The position numbers and the translations under genes were made by a program. 64,000 bases of DNA from Exiguobacterium flavidum (GTDB lineage Bacteria > Bacillota > Bacilli > Exiguobacteriales > Exiguobacteriaceae). Where the stretch lies: positions 294,037-358,036 of the forward strand of contig NZ_QPKS01000001.1 in the NCBI RefSeq assembly GCF_003344535.1. The letters run 5' to 3'. Positions within the stretch are counted from its first letter, which is position 1. Every line of letters starts with the position of its first letter. Shown here piece after piece: positions 1 through 8,863 of the stretch. The notes beneath the pieces were generated by a model. The model saw only the letters and a list, made by a program, of their open reading frames with translations. It was not told the DNA's origin and ran no database searches.

Positions 1-275
1 ACCCGTTCCTTTCCGATGACACGTACACGGACCGTCTCATTCCCGAGTTCGCTCATCTTCGCGATTTGAACGATCGTACCGACCCCGTAAAGTCCTTTCG
101 CCGACGGTTCTTCTTCCGCATCGATTTGCGTCGCGACGACGAGGTCGATGTTCTGCTCCTTCGAGGCGAGCAACGCCTTGAGCGAGATCGGGCGCCCGAC
201 ATCGATCGTCAAACCGATCAATGGGTAGGCGACCACTCCACGAAGCGGGAGCAATGGATATTGTTTCGTCTTCAT
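1..275 (-). CDS. lon: Lon protease, N-terminal part (truncated by window edge)
   Basis: Encodes the first 91 residues of the ATP-dependent serine protease Lon, which degrades misfolded and short-lived regulatory proteins in the cytoplasm. Reading the minus strand from the ATG at 275 gives a typical Lon substrate-binding start (MKTKQYPLLPLRGVVAYP, then a GTIVQIAKM segment). The AAA+ and protease domains lie outside the window. A strong AGGAGGGA site precedes the ATG. It lies directly downstream of clpX; in B. subtilis lonB separates clpX from lonA, and here it is missing. Open at the window edge, so nothing can be said about the rest of the protein. Confidence 0.93.
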   Translation of the reverse strand, partial: MKTKQYPLLPLRGVVAYPLIGLTIDVGRPISLKALLASKEQNIDLVVATQIDAEEEPSAKGLYGVGTIVQIAKMSELGNETVRVRVIGKER

Positions 276-290
276 CAAAAATCCCTCCTA

Positions 291-332
291 AACAAAAAGG
301 CTCAGAAGGCAGCCAACATTAGCCTCCGAGCC
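291..332 (-). terminator. Terminator after clpX
   Basis: On the minus strand a GGCTCGGAGGC / GCCTTCTGAGCC stem is followed by TTTTTGTTT. It lies between the clpX stop and the lon ribosome binding site, so lon must have its own start or receive read-through. Confidence 0.8.
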
Positions 333-346
333 CGTCTGTCACGGTG

Positions 347-1612
347 TTACGCCGTTTCTTTTTCCGTTCCGTGTTCAATCGTGCCGTCTTTGAGCTCGAG
401 CGTCGGACCGCGTTTACCGGTCATCGTCTCAGCTGTGATGACGACTTTCGCGATGTCATCGCGCGACGGGATTTCGAACATGATCTCAAGCATCGTCTCC
501 TCGATGATCGAGCGCAGTCCGCGTGCCCCAGTCTTGCGCAAGATGGCAAGCTTCGCGATTTCGATCAATGCCTCGTCCGTGAAGTCGAGTTCGACATCGT
601 CGAGTTGAAGCATCTTCTTGTATTGTTTGATCAGGGCGTTCTTCGGTTTCGTCAAAATTTCGACGAGAGCGTGCTCATCGAGCGGCTCAAGCGTCGCCAT
701 GACAGGCAGACGACCGATGAACTCCGGAATCAATCCGAACTTCTGCAAATCTTCAGGAAGCGCCGCTTGAAGGATCTCCTTCTGCGTAAGCGAACGGTTC
801 TCCGAATCATGACCGAAACCGATGACTTTCTTACCGAGACGGCGTTTGATCGCCTGCTCGATGCCGTCGAATGCTCCACCGACGATGAAGAGGATGTTCG
901 TCGTATCGATCTGGATGAATTCTTGATGCGGGTGCTTACGTCCGCCTTGTGGCGGTACGCTTGCGACAGTACCCTCGAGGATTTTCAGCAGCGCTTGCTG
1001 CACACCTTCACCTGAGACGTCACGCGTGATCGAAGGGTTCTCCGACTTGCGCGCGATTTTATCGATCTCATCGATGTAGATGATACCTTTTTCAGCCTTC
1101 TCGACGTCATAGTCGGCAGCCTGGATCAATTTGAGCAGGATGTTCTCGACATCCTCCCCGACATAACCAGCTTCCGTCAGACTTGTCGCGTCAGCGATCG
1201 CGAACGGGACGTTCAAGATGCGTGCCATCGTCTGAGCGAGGAGCGTCTTACCGCTACCTGTCGGCCCGATCATGACGATGTTCGACTTCGACAGCTCGAC
1301 GTCATCCGCGCGCCCGCCGGCGTTGATACGCTTATAGTGATTGTACATCGCGACGGACAAGGCTTTTTTCGCCTTTTCCTGCCCGATGACATAATCGTTC
1401 AATGTCGCCCGGATCTCTTGCGGTTTCGGGACATTCTTCAGCTCTACTTCTTCTTCTGTGCCAAGCTCTTCTTCGACGATCTCATTGCAAAGCTCGATAC
1501 ACTCATCACAAATGTAAACGCCAGGTCCAGCCACAAGTTTTCTCACTTGTTCTTGTGTCTTTCCACAGAAAGAACACTTCAACTGACCTTTTTCTTCGTT
1601 GAATTTAAACAT
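347..1612 (-). CDS. clpX: ClpX, ATPase subunit of the ClpXP protease
   Basis: AAA+ unfoldase that recognises substrates and feeds them to the ClpP peptidase. The 421-residue product has the N-terminal zinc-binding domain (CSFCGK near residue 13, CDEC near 38), Walker A GPTGSGKT, Walker [11 protein letters not shown], the [22 protein letters not shown] arm region in pieces, and the IGF loop (VIGFGHD) that docks on ClpP. The start chosen is the [10 protein letters not shown] methionine at 1612, as in Bacillus; the longer open frame to 1669 has no family support. A sigma-A promoter lies about 75 bp upstream and a terminator follows, so it is probably monocistronic. Confidence 0.97.
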   Translation of the reverse strand: MFKFNEEKGQLKCSFCGKTQEQVRKLVAGPGVYICDECIELCNEIVEEELGTEEEVELKNVPKPQEIRATLNDYVIGQEKAKKALSVAMYNHYKRINAGGRADDVELSKSNIVMIGPTGSGKTLLAQTMARILNVPFAIADATSLTEAGYVGEDVENILLKLIQAADYDVEKAEKGIIYIDEIDKIARKSENPSITRDVSGEGVQQALLKILEGTVASVPPQGGRKHPHQEFIQIDTTNILFIVGGAFDGIEQAIKRRLGKKVIGFGHDSENRSLTQKEILQAALPEDLQKFGLIPEFIGRLPVMATLEPLDEHALVEILTKPKNALIKQYKKMLQLDDVELDFTDEALIEIAKLAILRKTGARGLRSIIEETMLEIMFEIPSRDDIAKVVITAETMTGKRGPTLELKDGTIEHGTEKETA

Positions 1613-1684
1613 AAAGGTCCACCCCTTCAACGTGGAAATTGTGCGGACACCTCTAGCGTCCGATCTCACGTTTTACTAATACTG

Positions 1685-1714
1685 ATTGTAGCATGAACAG
1701 CGAATCGCTTTCAA
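1685..1714 (-). promoter_or_regulatory. Sigma-A promoter of clpX
   Basis: Minus strand TTGAAA (1709-1714), 18-nt spacer, TACAAT (1685-1690). It sits about 75 nt upstream of the clpX start codon. Confidence 0.75.
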
Positions 1715-1781
1715 ATCTTGGACTGACCAAAATGTACCACGCAGCAGATTCGATTCTGTCCTTCTTTGACCTATATCGTAC

Positions 1782-1822
1782 AAAAAAAACGACTCCTTGA
1801 CCAGAAATTGGTCTTGGAGTCG
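1782..1822 (-). terminator. Terminator after tig
   Basis: On the minus strand a CGACTCCAAGACCA / TGGTCAAGGAGTCG stem with a short loop is followed by eight T residues. Confidence 0.92.
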
Positions 1823-1837
1823 CCATTTGAACAGGAA

Positions 1838-3130
1838 TTACTTCGCTTTCGCGTTGTCGACGAGAACGTCGATCGCTTTACGGAATTGAAGATCTCCTTT
1901 GAGTGTATCGAGTCCGCCTTGTGGTGCAAGCATCGTCTCGAGTTGATCCGCAGGGATGTTGTAGAGCTCAGACATCGAAGCAAGTTCAGCTTTCGCTTCT
2001 TCTTCCGTCACTTCGATCTTCTCTTCAGTGACGATCTGCTTGAGGACGAGGCGTGCTTTGACGCGCTCTTCCGCTTGCTCTTTCATCTCTTCGCGCATTG
2101 CCTCTTCCGTCGAACCAGTCAACTGGAAGTACATGTCGAGGTTGATGCCTTGCGACTGGATGCGTTGTGTGAACTCTTGGATCATGCGCTCCACTTCGTT
2201 CTCGACCATCACTTCAGGAAGGTCGACCTTCGCGTTCTTCGTCGCAGCTTCTACGAGCTCATCGCGCATCGAAGCGTCTGCTTCTTGCTTGCGTGAGTTC
2301 TCGAGACGTGTACGGATTTTTGCTTTCAACTCGTCGAGTGAAGACACTTCTTCGTCCATGTCCTTCGCGAACTCGTCGTTCAGCTCAGGAAGCTCTTGCG
2401 ATTTGATTTCGTGGATCGTCACTTTGAATGTGACAGCCTCTCCAGCGAGATCTTCTGCATGGTACTCAGCAGGGAAAGTGACGTCGAGGTCTTTTTGATC
2501 GCCTGCTTTGAGACCGATCATTTGCTCTTCGAAGCCTGGGATGAAGTTTCCAGAACCGATGACGAGCGTGTAGTTCTCAGCTGTGCCGCCTTCGAACTGC
2601 TCTTCACCTTTGAATCCTGCGAAGTCGAATACGACTGTGTCGCCTTCTTCGATCGCACCGTCTTCTTTGACGACGAGCTCAGCGCCGCGCTCTTGAAGCG
2701 TCTTGAGTTCAGCGTCTACATCTTCGTCAGAAACGTTCGTTTCGACAGCTGTATACTCGAGGCCTTTGTACTCACCGAGTTCTGCCTCAGGTTCGATGAC
2801 GAATGTCACCTTGAAAGCGACCGGTTTGCCTTTTTCAAGTGTCTCGACATCGATGTTGTCGAGTGCGATTGGCTCCATGCCAGACTCGACGACAGCTTGT
2901 TCGATCGTGTCTTTGTAGAGGATGTCGAGTGCATCTTGGTAGAGTGCCTCTTCACCGTACATTTTGTTGAACATTGCGCGTGGCATTTTCCCTTTACGGA
3001 ATCCAGGCGTGTTGAGTGTCTTGACGACCTTCTTGAACGCTTGGTCTACCGCTTTATCGAATGCTTCAGCAGGCGCTTCATACGTGAGGACGCCGAGGCT
3101 ACCTGATTGTTTTTCCCATTTTGCAGTCAT
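1838..3130 (-). CDS. tig: Trigger factor, ribosome-associated chaperone
   Basis: Peptidyl-prolyl isomerase and holdase that binds nascent chains at the ribosome exit tunnel. The 430-residue product has the three expected parts: the N-terminal ribosome-binding domain with the GFRKGKMPR signature (about residues 43-51), the FKBP-type PPIase domain (about 160-245, with FDFAGFKGEEQFEGG), and the helical C-terminal chaperone domain. The start at 3130 (MTAKWEKQSG) follows a TTGGAGGGAC site; the frame is open further upstream but without a ribosome site. It keeps the Bacillus position next to clpX but has its own promoter and terminator. Confidence 0.97.
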   Translation of the reverse strand: MTAKWEKQSGSLGVLTYEAPAEAFDKAVDQAFKKVVKTLNTPGFRKGKMPRAMFNKMYGEEALYQDALDILYKDTIEQAVVESGMEPIALDNIDVETLEKGKPVAFKVTFVIEPEAELGEYKGLEYTAVETNVSDEDVDAELKTLQERGAELVVKEDGAIEEGDTVVFDFAGFKGEEQFEGGTAENYTLVIGSGNFIPGFEEQMIGLKAGDQKDLDVTFPAEYHAEDLAGEAVTFKVTIHEIKSQELPELNDEFAKDMDEEVSSLDELKAKIRTRLENSRKQEADASMRDELVEAATKNAKVDLPEVMVENEVERMIQEFTQRIQSQGINLDMYFQLTGSTEEAMREEMKEQAEERVKARLVLKQIVTEEKIEVTEEEAKAELASMSELYNIPADQLETMLAPQGGLDTLKGDLQFRKAIDVLVDNAKAK

Positions 3131-3183
3131 GCTAAGTCCCTCCAAAATTGTCAATTAGCGTACGTTTGTGTACAACAAGACAC

Positions 3184-3213
3184 ATTATAGCACAGACGTC
3201 ACTTTCATTTCCA
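3184..3213 (-). promoter_or_regulatory. Extended -10 promoter of tig
   Basis: Minus strand TGGAAA (3208-3213), 18 nt, TGCTATAAT with the TATAAT at 3184-3189. The TGn extension compensates for a poor -35. Confidence 0.7.
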
Positions 3214-3241
3214 CTTGATTACTTGCCCGGATTCATTCCAC

Positions 3242-4345
3242 TTAGGCGGTCTGCCAGAAGTACCGGAATTCTTCCAGGACAGCCGACAAGGCCTGCTCGA
3301 AATAGGCGAGGTCATCGCCTTCCTTCCGGCGCTTCTTCTTCGTCAATTCATCGAGTCCCATGAACATCTCGAGCGCAAACGCGAACTCCATCATGTTCTG
3401 TCCCGAAAGGTCGATCACTTCAGGGAACAGGTAAGTTTCGAGCATGTCGTACATCACGATCACCCGCGAGGATTCTTCCTCCGCCTCTTCCTCGTCGAAG
3501 TTCCCGTCCTCGATCTCTTCCTGCATCTCCTCTTCGACGCGTTCCTCGACTTCGACACGCTGCATCATCGAACCAAAGAGGTGTTCCTGCAGGTCCTCGG
3601 CGGATTTGAATTCGTATCTGAGCCCGGAATGGCGGCGCTTAAGATTGATCGGCCCGGCATATTCCGTGTACGACAGTGCGAACAGGAGATGCCGCAGCAC
3701 GAGGAGCGACTGTTTGCTGATACCGGCGTCTGCGACATAGCGCTTGACGATGAAATCCGTGAACGCCTCGCCTCTTAAACGGAGGTCCATGCTGTTCAGA
3801 TAGAGCACCTGCACCTCGATCGGCTCCTCGGCCAGAACGCGCATCAGCTCCTCGTCCGAGATGTCCCGGACCGGTTTTGACGGGTCGAACAGCAACGGCC
3901 CGTCGAGCAGATCCCGTTCAACCTCCGTCAGCTCATGGTCCGTCATCCCGTCGAAAGGATTGTGATCGACAGAGCGCGAAGTATCGGGTTTTTCCGCCCA
4001 CTCAAGTGCCCGCTCGACTTCAAGCGCTAAGGCGTAAGGAAGATGTAGACCGTGGTTCATCAGGAGCGCCCGGGTCGAACGTTTCTCGAAACGCTCGCGC
4101 GCGAGCAACCCCTCGATGATCGTCCGTCCGTAAAAATCCCCCTGCCGGTCGATGAGTTCTTCGTACTCCTCGAACAAGTCGTTCGTCTCGTAGAAGGGAC
4201 GGATGATGCTCAAGATATAGAGCCGGTCATCATCGCTCACCTCTGCGTCGAGCGATGCGATGAACATATCCTTCTCCGCCGTCGAGAACATACTCGCTCT
4301 CATGCACTCCGTTGCATAAGCTTCGGGCATCCATCTCTTTCCCAT
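3242..4345 (-). CDS. Unrecognised 367-residue acidic cytoplasmic protein
   Basis: I do not recognise this family. The product has no signal peptide and no membrane segment, and looks mostly helical. A very acidic stretch (about residues 265-297, runs of E and D) separates a leucine-rich middle part (ISKQSLLVLRHLLFALSYTEY) from a hydrophobic C-terminal helix region. A perfect AGGAGG lies 8 nt before the ATG at 4345. The gene follows the lipoprotein gene by 31 bp, so the two probably form one transcript. In B. subtilis the place next to tig is taken by ysoA, a TPR protein; no clear sequence likeness to it is visible, though a helical-repeat fold is possible. Confidence 0.8.
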   Translation of the reverse strand: MGKRWMPEAYATECMRASMFSTAEKDMFIASLDAEVSDDDRLYILSIIRPFYETNDLFEEYEELIDRQGDFYGRTIIEGLLARERFEKRSTRALLMNHGLHLPYALALEVERALEWAEKPDTSRSVDHNPFDGMTDHELTEVERDLLDGPLLFDPSKPVRDISDEELMRVLAEEPIEVQVLYLNSMDLRLRGEAFTDFIVKRYVADAGISKQSLLVLRHLLFALSYTEYAGPINLKRRHSGLRYEFKSAEDLQEHLFGSMMQRVEVEERVEEEMQEEIEDGNFDEEEAEEESSRVIVMYDMLETYLFPEVIDLSGQNMMEFAFALEMFMGLDELTKKKRRKEGDDLAYFEQALSAVLEEFRYFWQTA

Positions 4346-4376
4346 ATCAAAAACCTCCTGGTCGGTTACGTCATAG

Positions 4377-4904
4377 TCAGTTCATGAACGGGCTGAGCAG
4401 GTCGGTCCACTTGCTGATCGATTCCTTCAGCTGCCCCGCCTGTTCGAGTCCCATCTGGTTGAGCGAATCGAGCGAGACCGGATTTTCAAACAGGTTCGAG
4501 ATGTCCTGCGCCTGATTGACGTATCCTTCGAGCTGTCCGCTCAACTCCTGGAGTTCGGCCGGAGGACTCTCCAGTCCTTGCAGGCGTTCATCGATCTTCG
4601 CCAGTTCCGTGTTGAACGACTCGACCGTCCCGTTCTGCTTCAGCTTGTCAAGTTGCGCCTCGAATGCGGCTTGCGGATCATTCGACTGGCGCGCGCTCTC
4701 AGCAGCCTGCTCGAGCTCTGCCGCCATCTCGCCCGTCAGTCGCAGTGTATCGTTCGCGATGTCCTTCAAGTCCCCGGCGTAGCCGAAGCTTTCCTTCGCG
4801 TTCGTGACCTTCTCCTTCGCATCGTCTACCGTCTGAGTCACCTCACCGCATCCCGCGAGCATCGCCGACACGGCAAGAACAGCGCCTAATTGCTTCCACC
4901 TCAT
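4377..4904 (-). CDS. Small lipoprotein, DUF6376-like
   Basis: A 175-residue secreted lipoprotein. The N-terminus has a lipobox after a short hydrophobic stretch (VLAVSAMLAGC, cysteine at about residue 19), so it should be lipid-anchored to the outer face of the membrane. The rest is helical and Ala/Glu/Gln-rich with no catalytic motif. It resembles Bacillus small lipoproteins grouped as DUF6376, a resemblance from memory. The start at 4904 follows a GGGAG site; the open frame reaching 4949 would put extra residues before a normal signal peptide. It lies 31 bp upstream of the unrecognised 367-residue gene, and the two are probably co-transcribed. Confidence 0.75.
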   Translation of the reverse strand: MRWKQLGAVLAVSAMLAGCGEVTQTVDDAKEKVTNAKESFGYAGDLKDIANDTLRLTGEMAAELEQAAESARQSNDPQAAFEAQLDKLKQNGTVESFNTELAKIDERLQGLESPPAELQELSGQLEGYVNQAQDISNLFENPVSLDSLNQMGLEQAGQLKESISKWTDLLSPFMN

Positions 4905-4959
4905 TGATCGGTCTCCCTTCAAGAAAAAGCTGTTTGATACCCTCATCATAACAGAAAAA

Positions 4960-4994
4960 CAAAAAAAGAGGCTGCCTCCGTAAAGGCAACCTCT
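4960..4994 (-). terminator. Terminator after tRNA-Arg
   Basis: Minus strand AGAGGTTGCCT / AGGCAGCCTCT stem followed by seven T residues. It separates the tRNA from the lipoprotein gene. Confidence 0.9.
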
Positions 4995-5007
4995 ATTTTA
5001 ATTATAG

Positions 5008-5081
<74 letters not shown>

Positions 5082-5097
5082 GTGTCAACACGAATAA

Positions 5098-5126
5098 ACT
5101 ATACTAGAACAATTGTTTCGTGTCAA
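5098..5126 (-). promoter_or_regulatory. Strong sigma-A promoter of tRNA-Arg
   Basis: Minus strand TTGACA (5121-5126), 17 nt, TATAGT (5098-5103), placed 17 bp before the tRNA 5' end. Confidence 0.88.
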
Positions 5127-5136
5127 TCACTTGGCG

Positions 5137-5655
5137 TCATTTCGTAAGCGGCCAATCTCCATCTAAGTAAAGCGCATTGATTTCCTCGCCTGTCGTGTCA
5201 AAGAAATGGACTGTGAATCGTCCGTCCTTCACCTCGAGCAACGCATGCGTCTTGTCCGGACGATGACGGGGCATCCGGATCGATCCCGGGTTGATGAAAA
5301 GGACACCGTCTTGCACCGCGGCACCGGCGACATGGGTATGTCCGAACAGGACGACGTCCGCACCGCGTTCGAGCGCCTTGTAACGGAGCGTGTTCAAGTC
5401 GTACTTGACGTCCTGGCGATGTCCGTGGATGCAGAAAATCTTCCCGAAATCCGTCTCTTCGACCAGCTCGTCCGGGAAATCGTTGCCGTAGTCACAGTTT
5501 CCTTTGACGACGCGGTATGGATAAAGGCATTCCGCTCCCCCGTGCAGCTGCGAGTCACCGCAATGGAAGGCGAGATCCGCATCACGGTGTAGCTCGAATA
5601 CATCTTTCAGTTCCTGTTCAAGGCCATGGCTGTCGCTGACGATCAATACTTTCAT
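5137..5655 (-). CDS. ysnB: YsnB-like metallophosphoesterase
   Basis: A 172-residue phosphodiesterase of the MJ0936/YfcE type. All metal-binding motifs are visible: SDSHG (D8, H10), HCGDS, GNCD, IHGHR and FGHTH. The natural substrate is not known. It ends the racE-rph-rdgB-ysnB row, the same order as in B. subtilis. The ATG at 5655 has no nearby Shine-Dalgarno; instead AAAGGAGGTG lies about 45 nt upstream and a hairpin fills the gap (see the separate leader entry). An in-frame TGA upstream at about 5671-5673 rules out a much longer protein. It is 117 bp downstream of rdgB, a wider gap than between the other genes of the row. Confidence 0.93.
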   Translation of the reverse strand: MKVLIVSDSHGLEQELKDVFELHRDADLAFHCGDSQLHGGAECLYPYRVVKGNCDYGNDFPDELVEETDFGKIFCIHGHRQDVKYDLNTLRYKALERGADVVLFGHTHVAGAAVQDGVLFINPGSIRMPRHRPDKTHALLEVKDGRFTVHFFDTTGEEINALYLDGDWPLTK

Positions 5656-5710
5656 CAGAAGTCGGGCGTCTCAAGTTCTGCGCACAGAAGAGAACGCCCG
5701 CACCTCCTTT
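5656..5710 (-). promoter_or_regulatory. Hairpin between Shine-Dalgarno and start codon of ysnB
   Basis: On the minus strand AAAGGAGGTG (5710-5701) is followed directly by a 38-nt hairpin (5700-5663) and then ACTTCTG and the ATG. The stem pairs CGGGCGT with ACGCCCG, CTC with GAG and TTCTG with CAGAA around a TGCG loop, with a bulged T and a bulged CTT. If the hairpin is folded, GGAGG ends up about 9 nt from the ATG. No T run follows, so it is not a terminator. The interpretation as a folded-in spacer is inference. Confidence 0.6.
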
Positions 5711-5772
5711 CTAGTCGGAGTATTTTAGAAAAACGATTCGTCTGGCTGTACACATGATACTAAAAAGTTGGA

Positions 5773-6372
5773 TCAGTTCTCTTCGAGGAACGGACGCAAT
5801 TGGTCTCCGAGCAGTCGCAGCGCGTTGCCGCGATGGCTGATCGCCGCTTTCTCATCCTTATTCAATTCCCCCGCCGTCCGTCCAAGAAACGGGATATCGA
5901 ATAAAGGATCGTAGCCGAATCCGTTTGAGCCGCGCGGCTCCTCATTGATCCGTCCCTCGAGCGTCCCGCGCACCGTCAACGTCTCACCGGTCGGCTTCGC
6001 AAGTGACAGCACACAAACGAAGCGGGCCGAACGGGCCTCACCTTCGACTCCTGCAAGCTTCTCGAGCAATAAGGCGTTGTTCGCCGCATCCGATTTCGCT
6101 TCTCCCGCGAAGCGGGCCGAGTATACTCCAGGCGCACCGTCAAGCGCATCGACTTCCAGCCCCGAGTCGTCCGAGAGTACAGGCACGCCGAAATAGCGGG
6201 CCGCCTCACGGGATTTCAGTTCCGCATTCTCCTCGAAGGTGACACCTGTCTCGTCCGTCTCCGGCGCGTCCGGATGGTCCAGAAGCGATTCGACCGTATA
6301 GCCGAGCTGTCCGAGCATAGCCTCGAGCTCTCTCACTTTCCCGGCATTCCTTGTCGCTACGATGATCTTCAT
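5773..6372 (-). CDS. rdgB: RdgB/HAM1-type XTP/dITP pyrophosphatase
   Basis: Hydrolyses deaminated purine triphosphates (XTP, ITP, dITP) to monophosphates and so keeps them out of nucleic acids. The 199-residue product shows the family motifs: the [10 protein letters not shown] substrate loop at the N-terminus, the [24 protein letters not shown] block (seen in pieces about residues 68-90), the GFGYDPLF block and the SHRGNAL block near the C-terminus. Its ATG overlaps the rph stop as ATGA, so the two are translationally coupled. This matches the ysnA position in B. subtilis. Confidence 0.96.
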   Translation of the reverse strand: MKIIVATRNAGKVRELEAMLGQLGYTVESLLDHPDAPETDETGVTFEENAELKSREAARYFGVPVLSDDSGLEVDALDGAPGVYSARFAGEAKSDAANNALLLEKLAGVEGEARSARFVCVLSLAKPTGETLTVRGTLEGRINEEPRGSNGFGYDPLFDIPFLGRTAGELNKDEKAAISHRGNALRLLGDQLRPFLEEN

Positions 6373-7124
6373 GGTGTCTCCCCCAATTCTTCACCGACGT
6401 ACCACCAGGATGCGCCTAGCGCCGCTTGTCCAGCTTCTAGGAGCGCCGTGACTCCTTGCTCCCCGAGATCGAGCATCTCGAGCATCTCACGGCGCGTGAA
6501 CGTCGCTTCCTCGCCTGTCCCTTGGACCTCGACGAACTTGCCGGACGACGTCATGACGACATTCATGTCGACTTCTGCCATCGCGTCCTCCTCGTAGGAA
6601 AGATCAAGCAGGATTTCACCTGCATGCTTCCCGACGGAGACGGCTGCGATTCCCTCCCTGATCGGTGTATCAGCAAGCTTTCCGCTCTGTATGAGTCGGT
6701 CGACTGCCAGCACTAACGCGAAGAATCCGCCCGTGATCGCCGCCGTGCGTGTACCGCCATCGGCCTGCACGACATCACAATCGACCCAGACCGTCCGTTC
6801 GCCGAGCCGTTCGAGATCGACTACCGAGCGAAGAGCGCGGCTGATCAGACGCTGGATTTCCATCGTGCGCCCCGTCTGCTTGCCGCGGACGGATTCGCGT
6901 GCCGTCCGCTGTTCCGTCGCCCGGGGCAGCATGGCGTACTCAGCATTGATCCAGCCCTGTTTCTTTCCACGAAGAAACGGAGGAATCTTCTCCTCGACCG
7001 TCGCCGTACAGATGACACGCGTATCCCCGATCGAGATGAGAACGGATCCTTCCGCATGTTTGTTGATATGAGGGATGATCTCGACCTTCCTCATCTCGTC
7101 TCTGTTTCTGTTATCTGAACGCAT
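6369..7124 (-). CDS. rph: RNase PH
   Basis: Phosphorolytic 3'-5' exoribonuclease that trims tRNA precursors. The 251-residue product aligns over its length with Bacillus Rph from memory: an [12 protein letters not shown] start, [19 protein letters not shown], the LPRATEQRT block, and [18 protein letters not shown], which carries the phosphate and metal-binding residues. Its start overlaps the end of racE by 14 bp and its stop overlaps rdgB, so the three are one operon. In B. subtilis gerM lies between racE and rph; here it is absent. Confidence 0.96.
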   Translation of the reverse strand: MRSDNRNRDEMRKVEIIPHINKHAEGSVLISIGDTRVICTATVEEKIPPFLRGKKQGWINAEYAMLPRATEQRTARESVRGKQTGRTMEIQRLISRALRSVVDLERLGERTVWVDCDVVQADGGTRTAAITGGFFALVLAVDRLIQSGKLADTPIREGIAAVSVGKHAGEILLDLSYEEDAMAEVDMNVVMTSSGKFVEVQGTGEEATFTRREMLEMLDLGEQGVTALLEAGQAALGASWWYVGEELGETP

Positions 7125-7935
7125 TCACATCGCCTTCTTTCCCTAGTTTCAAGCGCTTCGCCCGGACGGTTCGACCGAGCCAGTCCGATGCGATCCGGTC
7201 GAACGCCTCGACGTCGCCTGTCGCATGGAAGTCATGTTCCGGAACGTCGAGCCGTTCCGCCTCCATGTCGCTGTAATCAAGCAACGCCGCTGCTTCGAGC
7301 GCTGTCTCGTCGCCTGACGAAATCAACTTGATGTCCGGTCCCATCACCTTGCCGATGACTGGCGCAAGGATCGGATAATGGGTGCATCCGAGGATGAGCG
7401 TATCCATCGGTTGACCGATCAGCGGCGCGAGCGTGCTGCGGACGACGCGCTCGACGTAATCCCCTTCGATCTGTCCGGACTCGACGAGCGGGACGAACGG
7501 AGGGCACGCGAGTGAGCGCACTTCGATTTGCCCCTCGACGTGTTTGAGCGACCGGACATAGGAATTGCTTTCGACCGTCATCTTCGTTCCGATGACGCCG
7601 ATCTTTTTCGAACGCGTCACTTTGACGGCGGCGCGCGCACCGGGATCGATGACACCGATGACCGGGATGTCGAGCTTCGCCCTCGCCTCTTTCAGGACGA
7701 CCGCGGTCGCTGTGTTACAGGCGATGACGATCAGCTTGACGTCCGCGGCGACGAGGAAGTCGATCATCTCCCACGTGAATTCCCTGATTTCGTCTTCAGG
7801 GCGCGGTCCGTACGGACACCGCAATGTATCTCCGACATAAATGATCTGTTCGTGCGGGAGTTGCCGCATCAATTCACGGGCGACGGTCAGACCGCCGACT
7901 CCGGAATCGAGCACCCCGATAGCCCTGTTCTTCAC
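7111..7935 (-). CDS. racE: Glutamate racemase
   Basis: Cofactor-independent racemase making D-glutamate for peptidoglycan. The 274-residue product has the catalytic cysteine pair in its usual context (VIACNTATA near residue 74 and LGCTHYP near 186), the [15 protein letters not shown] start and the GDTLRCPYG motif. The start is a GTG at 7935, preceded by a weak AAAGGTG; the frame runs on to 7986 but the extra residues are not family-like. First gene of a racE-rph-rdgB(-ysnB) operon; the upstream terminator of ptsH separates it from the HPr gene. Confidence 0.94.
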   Translation of the reverse strand: MKNRAIGVLDSGVGGLTVARELMRQLPHEQIIYVGDTLRCPYGPRPEDEIREFTWEMIDFLVAADVKLIVIACNTATAVVLKEARAKLDIPVIGVIDPGARAAVKVTRSKKIGVIGTKMTVESNSYVRSLKHVEGQIEVRSLACPPFVPLVESGQIEGDYVERVVRSTLAPLIGQPMDTLILGCTHYPILAPVIGKVMGPDIKLISSGDETALEAAALLDYSDMEAERLDVPEHDFHATGDVEAFDRIASDWLGRTVRAKRLKLGKEGDVNAFR

Positions 7936-7966
7936 AAGCGTCACACCTTTCACTTTCAATCCTAAC

Positions 7967-7997
7967 AAAAAAGGACGACGGTGCAAGACCGGCGTCC
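7967..7997 (-). terminator. Terminator after ptsH
   Basis: Minus strand GGACGCCGGT / ACCGTCGTCC stem with one mismatch, followed by six T residues. Confidence 0.82.
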
Positions 7998-8015
7998 AAA
8001 AGGTTTAAAAAAGAA

Positions 8016-8279
8016 TTACTGTGCAAGACCTTCGCTTGTCAGCATGTCTGAAAGTGTGTTGACTGCTTCAGAAGCGTCGTCGCCGTTAGCAACGATTTTG
8101 ATTTCTGAATCCTTCGCGATTCCGAGTGAGAGAACACCCATGATCGACTTGAGGTTTACAGTCTTCCCGTTGTACTCCAAGTTGATGTCTGATTGGAATT
8201 TAGAAGCTGTATTGACGAGTTGGGTTGCTGGACGAGCGTGAATGCCTGAATCAGCGATGACTTTGAATGTTTTTTCCAT
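8016..8279 (-). CDS. ptsH: HPr phosphocarrier protein, stand-alone
   Basis: Carries phosphate from enzyme I to the EII sugar permeases of the PTS and, when phosphorylated on serine, acts as CcpA co-repressor. The 87-residue product has the catalytic histidine in SGIHARPAT (residue 14 here, His15 in Bacillus numbering) and the regulatory serine in NLKSIMGV (Ser46 equivalent). The histidine marks it as HPr and not Crh, which has glutamine there. A GGAGGGAG site precedes the ATG. It has its own terminator and no ptsI beside it; in B. subtilis ptsH and ptsI are adjacent elsewhere. The gene takes the place of gerE between ysmA and racE. Confidence 0.94.
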   Translation of the reverse strand: MEKTFKVIADSGIHARPATQLVNTASKFQSDINLEYNGKTVNLKSIMGVLSLGIAKDSEIKIVANGDDASEAVNTLSDMLTSEGLAQ

Positions 8280-8344
8280 GGTTAAGAAATCTCCCTCCAC
8301 TAATAACGTACTAGTGAGTCGTTTTCGTATTTGTGAACTCATTA

Positions 8345-8800
8345 TCAAATGTTAACGGATTCGAACCGATTCTGCAAGGAATTTTTATACTCGGTCCGCC
8401 ATGGAACTGCTTTTCCAGAAGTGTCGATTTGAACCATCGATGTCCGGCCCGTGAAGGCGAGTTCGCCCTTCTCGTCGAACGCCGCGTAGTGGACGTCGCA
8501 CGAAGCCTTCCCGACTTGCATCGGATAAGCATAGACCGCTAGACGGGCCCGCGGATAGACTTGCTGGATGTAGTTGCACTGGGCGTCAGCGACGACGACG
8601 ATCCCGTCGTCCTCGATCGAGTAGCCCGTCTCTTCGAGCATCAATGTCCGGACGTCCTCGAAGTAGACGAACGGGACCCGGTTATTCATATGACCGTAGG
8701 CGTCGGTCTCGGCGAAGCGTACGGCGACGTCGAGACGCGTCCCCGTCTTCAGTCTTTCAAGCCAGACCGGAAAATCTTCGATATATGCAGGTATGCGCAT
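8345..8800 (-). CDS. ysmA: YsmA-like acyl-CoA thioesterase (hot-dog fold)
   Basis: A 151-residue 4-hydroxybenzoyl-CoA thioesterase-type protein. The [23 protein letters not shown] region carries the catalytic aspartate (in TDAYGHMNN) and is typical of acyl-CoA thioester hydrolases of the YbgC/FadM type. The true acyl substrate cannot be told from sequence. AGGAGG lies 7 nt before the ATG. It follows sdhB by about 60 bp, as ysmA does in B. subtilis, and may be expressed from the sdh transcript. It overlaps none of its neighbours. Confidence 0.88.
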   Translation of the reverse strand: MRIPAYIEDFPVWLERLKTGTRLDVAVRFAETDAYGHMNNRVPFVYFEDVRTLMLEETGYSIEDDGIVVVADAQCNYIQQVYPRARLAVYAYPMQVGKASCDVHYAAFDEKGELAFTGRTSMVQIDTSGKAVPWRTEYKNSLQNRFESVNI

Positions 8801-8863
8801 CTGTATCCTCCTAACTGAAAGAGGAGCCTACCATGACAGTATGCTCCTCCGTTCTCTTGTTGA

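Noticed and set aside
1337..1696. Long plus-strand frames opposite clpX, tig, sdhA, pheT, polA and similar genes
   Set aside because: They are low-complexity, Arg/Ser- or Asp/Arg-rich translations on the opposite strand of well-supported genes, an effect of the GC-rich third positions.
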